A stretch of 64,000 nt of DNA, from NCBI RefSeq assembly GCF_002002725.1, contig NZ_MUNW01000067.1:1-64000 (forward strand), in the 5' to 3' direction. Positions 52,123-60,309 of this stretch are shown here, in pieces; positions within the stretch are counted from its first letter, which is position 1; each line of letters begins with the position of its first letter. A program made the position numbers and the translations under genes. A model generated the notes under the pieces. The model did no database searches, was not told the origin of the DNA, and worked only from the letters and a program-made list of their open reading frames with translations. The DNA comes from Sinorhizobium sp. A49 (GTDB lineage Bacteria > Pseudomonadota > Alphaproteobacteria > Rhizobiales > Rhizobiaceae).

Positions 52123-54216
52123 TCAGGCCGCAGCATCCCCTTCCGCCAGCAATGCAGCCTGAGCCTTCTTGGCCTCCTGCTGGAGTTGATGGGCAGCGGC
52201 CGCGTTGTCACCGCTCCCCTCCACATGAACGGTGGGGACGGCAATCTTGATACCGTTTTCGTCGAATGCCTTCTTGATCATGACGAAGGCACGCCTTCTG
52301 ATGGCGAACTGCACTCCGGGCTTGGTCATGAGCTTGAGCCTCAGAACGATTGCAAAGTCGCCGAAGCTGTCCACCCCCTGCATCTTCAGCGGCTGCAGTG
52401 TGTCCGCGGCGAATTCTGGATCAGCGGCAAGGTCCTGACCGATCTTCTTGATGAGTTTCCGCGCCAATTCAATATCGGAGTCATAGGTCACATTAATCGT
52501 CATCTTGTCGATCACCCAGTCACGGCTCAGGTTCTGGATTGCTCCGAGCTCCCCGAACGGAACCGTGAAGATGGGACCACGATGGTGCCTGAGCCGGACG
52601 GACCGCAGGCTGAATGATTCCACCGTTCCCTTGTAACTGCCGCTCTGGATGTATTCGCCGACACGGAACGCATCATCGAGCATGTAGAACACGCCGCTTA
52701 AGATGTCCTTCACCAAGGTTTGCGAGCCAAACCCGATTGCGACGCCGAAGATGCCGGCCCCCGCAATCAACGGCGCGATCTGGACGCCGAGCCCAGACAG
52801 GATCGTCAACACCGCGATTGCACCGATGAAAACCGCCAAAGTATTGCGGAAAATAGGCAGGAGCGTTCGCAACCTGCCGCTTCGCGCCAGCTCATCCGTG
52901 GTCGTTCCCGAATGTTCGGCAAGATCCATTCGATAGGCAATCAGCGCCTTGGACGCTTGCCAGAGCAAGTCGGCAAACAGCAAGACAACAATGGCATTCA
53001 GTATGCCATTGACTATCAGCCCGCCGATCTGGCTGCCGACCAGCGCTGCAGAGCTGTAGCGCCAGGCATAGGCTAACCAGGCAACGGCCGCAGCGATAAC
53101 GAGGGCGCGGGCACCCCTGACGATCGTCACACTGAGCACAATACCCAGGGCACCGCCCAGTCGCACCTTGTCGGCGACGACTTGAGCAATTTGTCCTGCG
53201 CCGCGGGTTGCCGCTGGAAGAACCAACGAATAGATGCCGACGAACAGCAAGCCAATCAGTCCACCGACCCATGCAAGCCACAACGCAAGCAAATAGAGGG
53301 TGAGGAGCGCACGGACGATCGGAGTCCTTTCAGACCCCGGACGGCGCCAGACAATTTCAATTGCAACACCAAGGACCCCCAGCCCGAACGCCAACGCTGC
53401 AAGCCTCGTCACATCCGCTGAAAAGTCCACGGACCGCATGACGCTTACGGCGGCCCAGCCGAACAACGAGAAACCGGCGATCAGACCGATCCGTCGAAGC
53501 CAGTATCGCCCTGCACCATCGCCAGGACCTACCCCCTCCGACTGATCCAACGGCACACTGCCAGCCCCGCCGAACGCAATCGAAAAGCGCGCCGCCGCAT
53601 AGACAAACCGGTATGCGATCACTGCCACGAGCATCGTCAACACGACCTTGCGCAGCAATGGTGGCCATTCGAACGCGAGGAACGATCCAACGCTCGCCAG
53701 CGAAAACATCGAAAGCGCGATGGCTTGCGAGGCCATGGTCTGTTGTAGGCCTACTCTCTCGGTTGGTACCCGCCGAAGGGCCAGCCTGACCAGCCACTCC
53801 ACGCCACATCCGATGGCAAGGACAACTGCCAGGATCCCGATGACGAGACCGGGCTTGCCCGAATTCACGTCTTTGGTCACCACGTCCACAGCGCGATTGA
53901 ACTCAACCGGCACGCGGCGGGCAGCCCCTGCCAGTGCTTCGATCCGGGCGTCGACTGTGGCTTCCCAGTCCAACAGGGCATCGGAAAGATGCGAATCCGT
54001 TGGTGTGACTGGAACGGCGCTCTTGCCTTCCAAATACGCCTTGACTTCTGGGGTGTTCGCCAGATCGATGAACTGACGCACCTTTTCGGAAGGCGGGCTG
54101 CCAGGAGCGGTTGTTTGCGCGCCAGATACGCCCTGCAGCGTCAGGAGCAGGAAGGCTGCGAGCGGCAAAGTCCGCAGAACGGGCACCCGCGCAATTCGGC
54201 TCAATAAATTGAACAT
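52123..54216 (-). CDS. MscS-family mechanosensitive ion channel protein
   Basis: A 697-residue membrane protein: signal-like N-terminus (LPLAAFLLLTLQGVSGA), a periplasmic segment (to about residue 120), several extra transmembrane helices, then the MscS pore helix and cytosolic beta domain with GVAIGFGSQTLVKDILSGVFYMLDD and PFGELGAIQNLSRDW. Such channels release solutes on osmotic down-shock. The ATG at 54216 is preferred over upstream codons that would encode an Arg-rich leader. A perfect FNR-type box lies 183 bp upstream. Confidence 0.9.
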   Translation of the reverse strand: MFNLLSRIARVPVLRTLPLAAFLLLTLQGVSGAQTTAPGSPPSEKVRQFIDLANTPEVKAYLEGKSAVPVTPTDSHLSDALLDWEATVDARIEALAGAARRVPVEFNRAVDVVTKDVNSGKPGLVIGILAVVLAIGCGVEWLVRLALRRVPTERVGLQQTMASQAIALSMFSLASVGSFLAFEWPPLLRKVVLTMLVAVIAYRFVYAAARFSIAFGGAGSVPLDQSEGVGPGDGAGRYWLRRIGLIAGFSLFGWAAVSVMRSVDFSADVTRLAALAFGLGVLGVAIEIVWRRPGSERTPIVRALLTLYLLALWLAWVGGLIGLLFVGIYSLVLPAATRGAGQIAQVVADKVRLGGALGIVLSVTIVRGARALVIAAAVAWLAYAWRYSSAALVGSQIGGLIVNGILNAIVVLLFADLLWQASKALIAYRMDLAEHSGTTTDELARSGRLRTLLPIFRNTLAVFIGAIAVLTILSGLGVQIAPLIAGAGIFGVAIGFGSQTLVKDILSGVFYMLDDAFRVGEYIQSGSYKGTVESFSLRSVRLRHHRGPIFTVPFGELGAIQNLSRDWVIDKMTINVTYDSDIELARKLIKKIGQDLAADPEFAADTLQPLKMQGVDSFGDFAIVLRLKLMTKPGVQFAIRRRAFVMIKKAFDENGIKIAVPTVHVEGSGDNAAAAHQLQQEAKKAQAALLAEGDAAA

Positions 54217-54398
54217 GTTTCGGCTTCGCCTATCTTGGCGCCTTCCTTCAACAGGCTTTGGTTGCCGTCGCGCACGTCCAGGACTGTGTTCGTGACGACA
54301 TGACCTGTGATCGACGCTTTCCACCAGGCATGACTTCGCAGTTCACCGCCATGACCAGAGGCATTTTTCAGACGATATAGCTAATTTAGCGATCCGCG

Positions 54399-54412
54399 TT
54401 GATCCGCATCAA
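54399..54412. promoter_or_regulatory. FNR/FixK-type box
   Basis: TTGATCCGCATCAA matches TTGAT-N4-ATCAA perfectly. It is 183 bp upstream of the MscS-type gene and 343 bp upstream of the CYTH gene; which promoter it serves is unclear. Confidence 0.7.
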
Positions 54413-54572
54413 ATCGGCATTTAAGCGGCAGAGCACAGTGGATGTCTGGCCATCGATTCCGTTAAATCCGGTGCTTTCGCGGCGATCACCCCAACGCGCA
54501 ACGGATGAAGTCCGATGCTGCAGTGTATTAGGGTATGGTGTGTCATCAATCGTCACCAGTCGCTGCAGAAAC

Positions 54573-54586
54573 TTGTTCCTGATCAA
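54573..54586. promoter_or_regulatory. Near-consensus FNR/FixK-type box
   Basis: TTGTTCCTGATCAA has one perfect half-site and one mismatch in the other. It lies 169 bp upstream of the CYTH gene, far for direct activation. Confidence 0.4.
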
Positions 54587-54754
54587 AGTCCGACCTCGAT
54601 CTTTGCCTTACACTGGTATCGGTCCGAGAGGCCCCGTGAAAAATCGTCATGGACAGTCGTCTTACTGCGCGTCGGCAAATTCCGAGATCGGGATTGCGAT
54701 GGAATTGGCAGCGCACCGTTTCGGACGATGTTTCCGTTTACGTGAGGAGTTGAC

Positions 54755-55240
54755 ATGACAGCTGAGATCGAGCGGAAATTCAAGGTATCGAACGATCGTT
54801 GGCGCCAACACGCTTCCGTCGGGATCGAACTGCGCCAAGCCTACATCATGGCGTCGAAGGACCGCATCCTGCGCGTCAGGACCATTGATGCACATCGTGC
54901 AGTACTCACCGTCAAGATCCGCATCGGTCGCCTGCAACGGGACGAATACGAATATGAAATCCCCTACCTGGATGCGATCGAGATGTTTGCGCGTGCTCTC
55001 GGAAAGATAATCGAAAAGACCCGCCATGAAGTCGAGTTTGGTGGGCATCTCTGGGAGGTAGATGTCTATTCCGGCGAACACCGTGGCCTTGTGACTGCGG
55101 AAGTTGAGCTGGCGAACTGTGACGATGTCCCCCCGCAGCCTACGTGGATCGGACCTGAAATAACTGGGAACCAGCTCTATTCGAACAGAGCGATGGCAAT
55201 GAGGCGTGCAACGGCAAGCCTCTGTGCTGGCGTGAACTGA
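54755..55240 (+). CDS. CYTH-domain protein (triphosphatase/adenylate-cyclase-like)
   Basis: A 161-residue cytosolic protein with the EIERKF signature at residues 4-9 and alternating charged strands (ILRVRTIDAHRAVLTVKIR, RDEYEYEIPY, HEVEFGGHLWEVDVYSG, TAEVELA) forming the triphosphate tunnel. Inorganic triphosphatase activity is the most likely role; cyclase activity is rare in short bacterial forms. The ATG at 54755 follows GAGGAG. Confidence 0.92.
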   Translation: MTAEIERKFKVSNDRWRQHASVGIELRQAYIMASKDRILRVRTIDAHRAVLTVKIRIGRLQRDEYEYEIPYLDAIEMFARALGKIIEKTRHEVEFGGHLWEVDVYSGEHRGLVTAEVELANCDDVPPQPTWIGPEITGNQLYSNRAMAMRRATASLCAGVN

Positions 55241-55584
55241 TAACAACCGTCTGTGCGGCCGGCGCATCGGCAGAGGCCCTGGAGGATCGCCGCATAACCG
55301 AGCATTATCGGGAATGTGTCCGCCATATTGATCCCATTCTGGCTGCCCCGCGAACGAAGGTTCAGCGCCGGTTGAGACCACGAGACTGACGGAATGACGC
55401 GTGCCGCGGTGTGATTGACGACCACCCGATCACTGCATCGCTTGCGGACGCAGTGGGCTAACGCGCAGTTGTATAACCTCTGACGCCGCATTGCGCTCGA
55501 CCAACGCCCATTTTACCTCATTGGTGACCAAGACCGCGCGAACGCCAAGGCGGATGGCGAGTGGCGGGAGACGCTACAATTGGT
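55241..55584. other. Stretch without a supportable gene
   Basis: A minus-strand frame at 55177-55491 overlaps the CYTH 3' end and has no recognisable motif. I see no repeat, RNA gene or clear terminator between the two convergent genes. Confidence 0.4.
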
Positions 55585-56322
55585 CTAGTCGAACATACAC
55601 GGCCAGCTTTTCGGGGCAGAAATCCCGCGCGGTAGTTTTGTGGCCGCGTCCCCGCATGCTGCATCAATTTGCGATTGCCGTAACCCTGTGGCGGCTGAGA
55701 TATCGACACCCTCCAACCTCGTTAGAAATAGGATGGCTTGATCAAGTTCAATCGAACCCGCGAATGAAGCACCGCTGAAGTCGGCCCGCGACAGATTAGC
55801 GAGCGTAAATCGGACGTCTTCCAGTTTCGCACCGACGAACTTGGCCCGTCCGAGCTCCGCCTTCTCGAAATTGGCTTTCTTTAGCCGCGCTCGGCCGAAG
55901 TCCGCACGTTGCAATTCGGCGCCGGCAAAGCTGACGGCCTGGGCGGAAAACGCAACGAAATTGGCCCTGTGTGCCTCTATACGCGTGAACGCTGCGTTGT
56001 CGGCATTTGCCCCGGCAAGAGACGCGCGCACTAGCTTTGCCTTTTCAAAATTGGCGAAGTTAAGATGGGATTCGCGCAGATCGGTCATGGAGAAATCCGC
56101 GCCAAATAGGTTGGCGCCTTCCAGATTGGCGCCTGCGAGCATAAGCCGGCTCTTATCGCAGCTGCTCCAGTTCAGCCCGGGCGCCGGCCAGCTTTTACAG
56201 TGTGCAGCATGCGCGGAACCGTTGAAGGCGAGGACCAGGCACCACACCAAAGTCAGGCAAAGTGAATTTGTGACTGCCTCGTTGGCATGGTCAGTCCGAC
56301 TGGGTCTGAAGCGTAAAGTCAT
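55585..56322 (-). CDS. Exported pentapeptide-repeat protein
   Basis: A 245-residue protein with an N-terminal signal-like segment (LCLTLVWCLVLAFNGSAHA) and then about 25 pentapeptide repeats of the A(D/N)Lxx type (LAGANLEGANLFGADFS and similar), which form a right-handed quadrilateral beta helix. Cysteines flank the repeats (CKSW and CDKS before, AACG and WPCMF after). Function is unknown. Start at 56322 after GAGG, with ATG 56340 possible. Confidence 0.88.
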   Translation of the reverse strand: MTLRFRPSRTDHANEAVTNSLCLTLVWCLVLAFNGSAHAAHCKSWPAPGLNWSSCDKSRLMLAGANLEGANLFGADFSMTDLRESHLNFANFEKAKLVRASLAGANADNAAFTRIEAHRANFVAFSAQAVSFAGAELQRADFGRARLKKANFEKAELGRAKFVGAKLEDVRFTLANLSRADFSGASFAGSIELDQAILFLTRLEGVDISAATGLRQSQIDAACGDAATKLPRGISAPKSWPCMFD

Positions 56323-56717
56323 CAAGGGGCCTCGTACCATGTCTCATTCGAAATCTTGCCGGGCGGGTTTGGAAAAGTTTGTACCGATTGATACGGTCGG
56401 TCAGGCGTGTTCCATTTGAGGGACTCCTGCCCGTTTAAGAGCACGGGCGTAGAGCCCCCTGAAATTGACGCTGATCCACGGTACCGCTCGACCAAGCCAA
56501 ATCCGCTATTGTCTCCTTGACGTAAGCGGGCAACCGGGGGGCTTAAGCGGCCACTGCTGCGGAGAACGACGTTGTCCCCGCGTTCGAACATCGTGCCGAC
56601 GGCAAGCCCACGAGGTCGGCCGGGCACTGCGCCATCCCGTCACACACCGACATGCGCCTTTCGCCCCGTCGCAGAAGCACAAGAAAGATTACCGGGTGCC
56701 GAAGCGGGCAAAAGCGA
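56323..56717. other. Stretch without a confident gene
   Basis: A 101-codon minus-strand frame (56322-56627) ends in a TGATG overlap with the pentapeptide-repeat gene. It is unrecognised and its N-terminus is Arg/Gly-rich, so I do not call it. Confidence 0.35.
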
Positions 56718-57086
56718 TCAATGGCGTCGACTGACCGCAAGTCCTTCTCCGTCAAGCGGCGGATGATGGAGGCGAGTATGGCTGGCTGTGTTGGCGGCTC
56801 TTCTCTCCTTGCGTTGCGACGACGGTTTGCTCTTGGCGCGTTTATGCCCACTTGCGGCGCCCAGCTCCCTGAGCCGTTGCGCAATAGCGAGGGCAGAGAT
56901 CGTCTGCAGGATATTGCCATCGTCCACCTTGGGGTCTGAGAATGCGAGCATGGATGCCCGGATGATCTTACCGCTTGCGGCCTTAGGGCAGCGCTCAACC
57001 GTAAAATCGTAGAGCTCGCCACCCGAGAGCCCCTCGGTTGCCCCTGCCAGGATCACTTCATACATCCGCCTGCGTTTCTTACCCAT
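56718..57086 (-). CDS. Small basic hypothetical protein (122 aa)
   Basis: MGKKRRRMYEVILAGATEGL, then GGELYDFTVERCPKAASGKI, IRASMLAFSDPKV and a helix TISALAIAQRLRELG. The C-terminal 30 residues are basic and probably disordered. The ATG at 57086 follows GGAGG with good spacing. An FNR/FixK-type box lies 64 bp upstream, so low-oxygen induction is likely. The helical pattern recalls the 12859-13083 protein. Function unknown. Confidence 0.65.
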   Translation of the reverse strand: MGKKRRRMYEVILAGATEGLSGGELYDFTVERCPKAASGKIIRASMLAFSDPKVDDGNILQTISALAIAQRLRELGAASGHKRAKSKPSSQRKERRAANTASHTRLHHPPLDGEGLAVSRRH

Positions 57087-57150
57087 CACAATGTCCTCCG
57101 GGTTTGGTCGGTGATCTTGTTTAGTGGACAACATCCAGAGGAGATTTGCA

Positions 57151-57164
57151 TTGATGCGCATCAA
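57151..57164. promoter_or_regulatory. FNR/FixK-type box upstream of the 122-aa protein gene
   Basis: TTGATGCGCATCAA is a perfect TTGAT-N4-ATCAA match (and a full palindrome), 64 bp upstream of the 57086 start on the minus strand. Confidence 0.75.
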
Positions 57165-57507
57165 CGATGCGCTTCGGATTTGGCCAGTTCCACACGGCGA
57201 AACTTGAAACGTCGATGGTCAAGTTGAGAACGAACATCGGCAACGCCCTGAACAGCGTAAGCGGCTTCAACCTTACGAGCGACAAGGACCTCAAACCCGA
57301 GATTGGACATGCTGGCGGCTGATAGTGCCGACTTCGGTTGATGACAACAATGAGGCCAACGTCCTTGGCATCAAGGTTGCCGATGCCAAATCGACGTGAC
57401 ATTCTCGGCGGAATGAGACCACCGCAGTCGCGCTGTTATCCATTATCCGTGGCCTTAGCCTTCGCTGCTCACGTCATATCCGGCATTGAAGCTCGCGCGG
57501 AGCATTT

Positions 57508-57521
57508 TTGACCGGCATCAA
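57508..57521. promoter_or_regulatory. Near-perfect FNR/FixK-type box upstream of the universal stress gene
   Basis: TTGACCGGCATCAA differs from TTGAT-N4-ATCAA by one base and lies 45 bp upstream of the universal stress protein start. Confidence 0.6.
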
Positions 57522-57566
57522 TGCATTCCGCTTAAGTTGTGGGAGACTTACTGAAACGGAGGGACG

Positions 57567-58091
57567 ATGATGGTCAAACACGTTCTCGTTGCAACAGACG
57601 GCTCCGAAACGGCTTGGAAAGCCGTGGAGATGGCCACCAATATCGCAAGGGCTTGCGGGGCTCGCGTCACAATCCTTCACGTCATAGTAAACGGCTTGAG
57701 GGCCGAGGAAGCAAGCCAACTTGCACGAGCCGAGCATATTGTGCGACGTGTGTCGCCGATTACGATGCCTGGGCAAGAGCGGGCTCTCTTCTCGATGGGC
57801 GCTCTATTGCAAAATTCGCAAGGCGACATTGGCAAGGCGATGTCGGCGCTCGGCGAACGCATTGTCGAGGATGCGGCCGAACATGCACGAACTCTTGGCG
57901 TCGACGACGTGCACACGCGGATCGAACCCGGGGACTATTCCGGGACCATTCTCGCCGTGTCGGATGAGATTGGTGCGGACATGATTGTCGTCGGAAGCCG
58001 TGGGCTTGGAAGATTGGCCGGCATGCTGCTTGGAAGCGTCTCAATGAAGGTTGCGCAACAGGCGGCTTGCTCGGTCATGATAGTGCGGTGA
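57567..58091 (+). CDS. Universal stress protein (UspA family), single domain
   Basis: A 174-residue cytosolic protein, MMVKHVLVATDGSETAWKAV, with the ATP-binding motif VGSRGLGRLAGMLLGSVS near the C-terminus (G-2x-G-9x-G-S). A 25-residue insertion around residues 60-85 (MPGQERALFSMGALLQ) makes it longer than basic UspA. Two adjacent ATGs follow GGAGG. The FNR-type box upstream suggests low-oxygen induction. Confidence 0.92.
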   Translation: MMVKHVLVATDGSETAWKAVEMATNIARACGARVTILHVIVNGLRAEEASQLARAEHIVRRVSPITMPGQERALFSMGALLQNSQGDIGKAMSALGERIVEDAAEHARTLGVDDVHTRIEPGDYSGTILAVSDEIGADMIVVGSRGLGRLAGMLLGSVSMKVAQQAACSVMIVR

Positions 58092-58141
58092 ACGCACCCG
58101 CTGGCGTGAAATGAGCTGTGCCAAATAGCGCTTCCCTATTT

Positions 58142-58360
58142 TCAGGCCCGATCAGTCACGACTTCTTGTCCAACAGAGGTAAAGGGCGGGAGACCTGCCA
58201 AGGCTTTATGCGGCTCAACGTTCGGATATTTTTCTTTGAACAGAACGCCTTTGATCAAGAGTACGCTGAAGATCGACGCAATCACCAAAACGATCACAAT
58301 CAAAAGCAGCCTGTTCAACAGGGTGCCCAGTAGTGCAGGAAGTCTCCGGCGCTTGTCCAT
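58142..58360 (-). CDS. Small single-pass membrane protein (72 aa)
   Basis: MDKRRRLPALLGTLLNRLLL begins a 72-residue protein with one strong hydrophobic segment (LLLIVIVLVIASIFSVLLI, about residues 18-36) and a polar tail. The positive N-terminus suggests an N-in orientation with the tail in the periplasm. The ATG at 58360 follows GGGGATTGAG. Not recognised. It lies between stress genes. Confidence 0.6.
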   Translation of the reverse strand: MDKRRRLPALLGTLLNRLLLIVIVLVIASIFSVLLIKGVLFKEKYPNVEPHKALAGLPPFTSVGQEVVTDRA

Positions 58361-58613
58361 CTCAATCCCCGAAATGTGGATCGTGATTTCAGTAACGGCA
58401 CGATGGGCAGCGCCCTGCATTGCTCAACGTCAAAGCTGCGGCAACATCGCTTTTGACGGCCGTCAATGCGCGCGGCACGCGGACGCGGTTTAATTGCGAT
58501 CTCTGGTGGCCAGCAGACCGAACGCCAGAGAGGAACGGCGACCGAACCGAGCCGCCCTCCCCGCACCTGCGTCACCGGCCACGATCCATATCCATTTGAA
58601 GGAGAAAGCAGTC

Positions 58614-59141
58614 ATGGCTGAGACAGCAACCAAACCTCCAATCAAGCAAGAGGAAACGGCAATCGGAGGCCGCCAGGAATCGTGGGCGCCGTTTGAAGGT
58701 CTTCGAGCCGAAATCGACCGTTTGTTCGATGACTTTATCCCCCGCATCTCGCCTCGCCGCTTTGCGCCCACCAACCTTCAACGAGCCTCTCTACTGCCGA
58801 CCTGGGCAATGGCGCCGTCTGTCGATCTCGTGGAAAGAGAGGCCAGCTATGAGATCACCGCCGAGCTCCCGGGCATCGAGGAGAAGGACATCGAAGTGAA
58901 AGTTTCGAACGGAAATCTGACAATCCGGGGCGAAAAGCAGGAAGCAAAAGAAGATGCACACAAGGAATACGTGTTGTCGGAGCGGCACTACGGTTCGTTC
59001 CAGCGAACGTTCAAAATGCCTGAGGGCGTCAAGGCCGACGACATTGCAGCGACTTTCTCGAAGGGTGTGCTGACCGTCACCCTGCCAAAGAGCAACGAGG
59101 CTCGACAGAGCGAACGAAAGATCCAGGTGAAAACTGCCTGA
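58614..59141 (+). CDS. Hsp20/alpha-crystallin small heat-shock protein
   Basis: A 175-residue ATP-independent chaperone. After a variable N-terminus, the alpha-crystallin domain runs from PSVDLVEREASYEITAELPG through IEVKVSNGNLTIRGEK to the conserved GVLTVTLPK; the tail is short (ERKIQVKTA). The ATG at 58614 follows AAGGAG. It lies in the block of stress genes between the two universal stress genes. Confidence 0.93.
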   Translation: MAETATKPPIKQEETAIGGRQESWAPFEGLRAEIDRLFDDFIPRISPRRFAPTNLQRASLLPTWAMAPSVDLVEREASYEITAELPGIEEKDIEVKVSNGNLTIRGEKQEAKEDAHKEYVLSERHYGSFQRTFKMPEGVKADDIAATFSKGVLTVTLPKSNEARQSERKIQVKTA

Positions 59142-59209
59142 CCATCGAGCGTCCCGCTCAGCAAGGAGCACTGACACTTTGCGGAGCGGCGCGTACAAGG
59201 GAGGAAGAC

Positions 59210-60040
59210 ATGCCATTCAAGACGATTTTGAGCGTGCTGGGCGAGCACGGGGCTAGCGAGGATCTTCAGATCGCCATGAAACTCGCTGAGGAGGTGAGCG
59301 CTCATCTAAGCGCCCTTCTGGTTGTCATGGCGCCCATACCAAGTGGGCGCTATCAGACGCTATCACCAAGTTGGCTGGAAGTGCGCGAACGCAACCTGCA
59401 GAAGCTTGCCGAAAGCCTCACCACTATCCGCGAGCGGATCGCGGTGAGCGAATTGTCATTTGACGTCGACGGTGTTTACGCAGAAGTCACCGGACCAGCC
59501 TATGACATCGGTGAGAGGGCGCTTTACGCCGACCTGGTTCTGGCCGGCCCTAACCTCTTTCGGAACGAAGAACTGAAGTCGCAGGCCATCAATGGCGCAC
59601 TGTTTCAAGCCGGGCGTCCTGTCTTGTTCGTTCCGCCCGATGTGAAGGCGACGCTGCAGCCAAAGAGGATCCTGCTGGCGTGGGATTCGCGCCCGAGTGC
59701 GGCGCATGCGGCAAGGGACGCGCTCGAAATGATGAGGATGGCCCAGTCCGTACATGTCACCATGGTCGATCCGGTTGCTGCATCGAGAGTGAGTGGCGAT
59801 GAACCCGGAGCGGATGTGGCTACCTATCTGGCCCGCCAGGGCATCAATGTCTCCGTTGAGACCCTGCCGAGTTCAGGCCACCTGGCCGCAGAGACGTTGC
59901 AGAGGCATGCGTTGGACATAGACGCAGACATGGTTGTCATGGGAGCCTACGGCCATTCCAAACTGCTGCAGTTGCTCCTTGGCGGCGTCACAAAATCGAT
60001 GCTCAAAGAGGCGCGGTTTCCGATTTTCATGGCGCACTGA
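59210..60040 (+). CDS. Tandem-domain universal stress protein
   Basis: A 276-residue protein with two Usp domains. The first is degenerate (MPFKTILSVLGEHGASEDLQ), and the second begins at about residue 150 (PKRILLAWDSRPSAAHAARDAL) and ends with the ATP-site motif GAYGHSKLLQLLLGGVT. Start follows GGGAGG. The neighbours (Hsp20, P-type ATPase) fit a low-oxygen or envelope-stress set known in rhizobia. Confidence 0.92.
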   Translation: MPFKTILSVLGEHGASEDLQIAMKLAEEVSAHLSALLVVMAPIPSGRYQTLSPSWLEVRERNLQKLAESLTTIRERIAVSELSFDVDGVYAEVTGPAYDIGERALYADLVLAGPNLFRNEELKSQAINGALFQAGRPVLFVPPDVKATLQPKRILLAWDSRPSAAHAARDALEMMRMAQSVHVTMVDPVAASRVSGDEPGADVATYLARQGINVSVETLPSSGHLAAETLQRHALDIDADMVVMGAYGHSKLLQLLLGGVTKSMLKEARFPIFMAH

Positions 60041-60309
60041 TCGGACGGCGATTCCATCGCGACCTGTTTGCAAACAGGAAGGGGACAGTCATGCAGCCGA
60101 GAATTCCACACGATCGCTGGGTTTCGGCAATGCGGCGGAGCCAAAAACCAGGCGACATGTAGAGCGGCGCATCGCGCACGGGTTTGCCCAGCCGCGGATA
60201 TGACGCGGCCCCGCTGGGCATCGCTGTCGGCATTGAAGGGAGCAGTGCCTGCGAGGCACGCCACTCTATCGATCTGTCATGATCGTCCGTTGAAAAAGCG
60301 GAGGTGAGA

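Larger units (their letters stand above)
54217..54754. other. Divergent promoter region of the channel and CYTH genes
   Basis: No supportable gene in 538 bp. It contains one perfect and one near-perfect FNR/FixK-type box (54399-54412 and 54573-54586). Confidence 0.5.
57087..57566. other. Divergent regulatory region with two FNR-type boxes
   Basis: No supportable gene in 480 bp. It holds boxes at 57151-57164 and 57508-57521, one near each of the divergent genes. Confidence 0.55.

Noticed and set aside
55177-55491. 104-codon minus-strand frame
   Set aside because: Overlaps the CYTH 3' end and has a composition unlike the neighbouring proteins.
56322-56627. 101-codon frame with TGATG overlap to the pentapeptide-repeat gene
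   Set aside because: The overlap could signal coupling, but the sequence is unrecognised, the N-terminus looks non-coding and no clear ribosome site precedes it.
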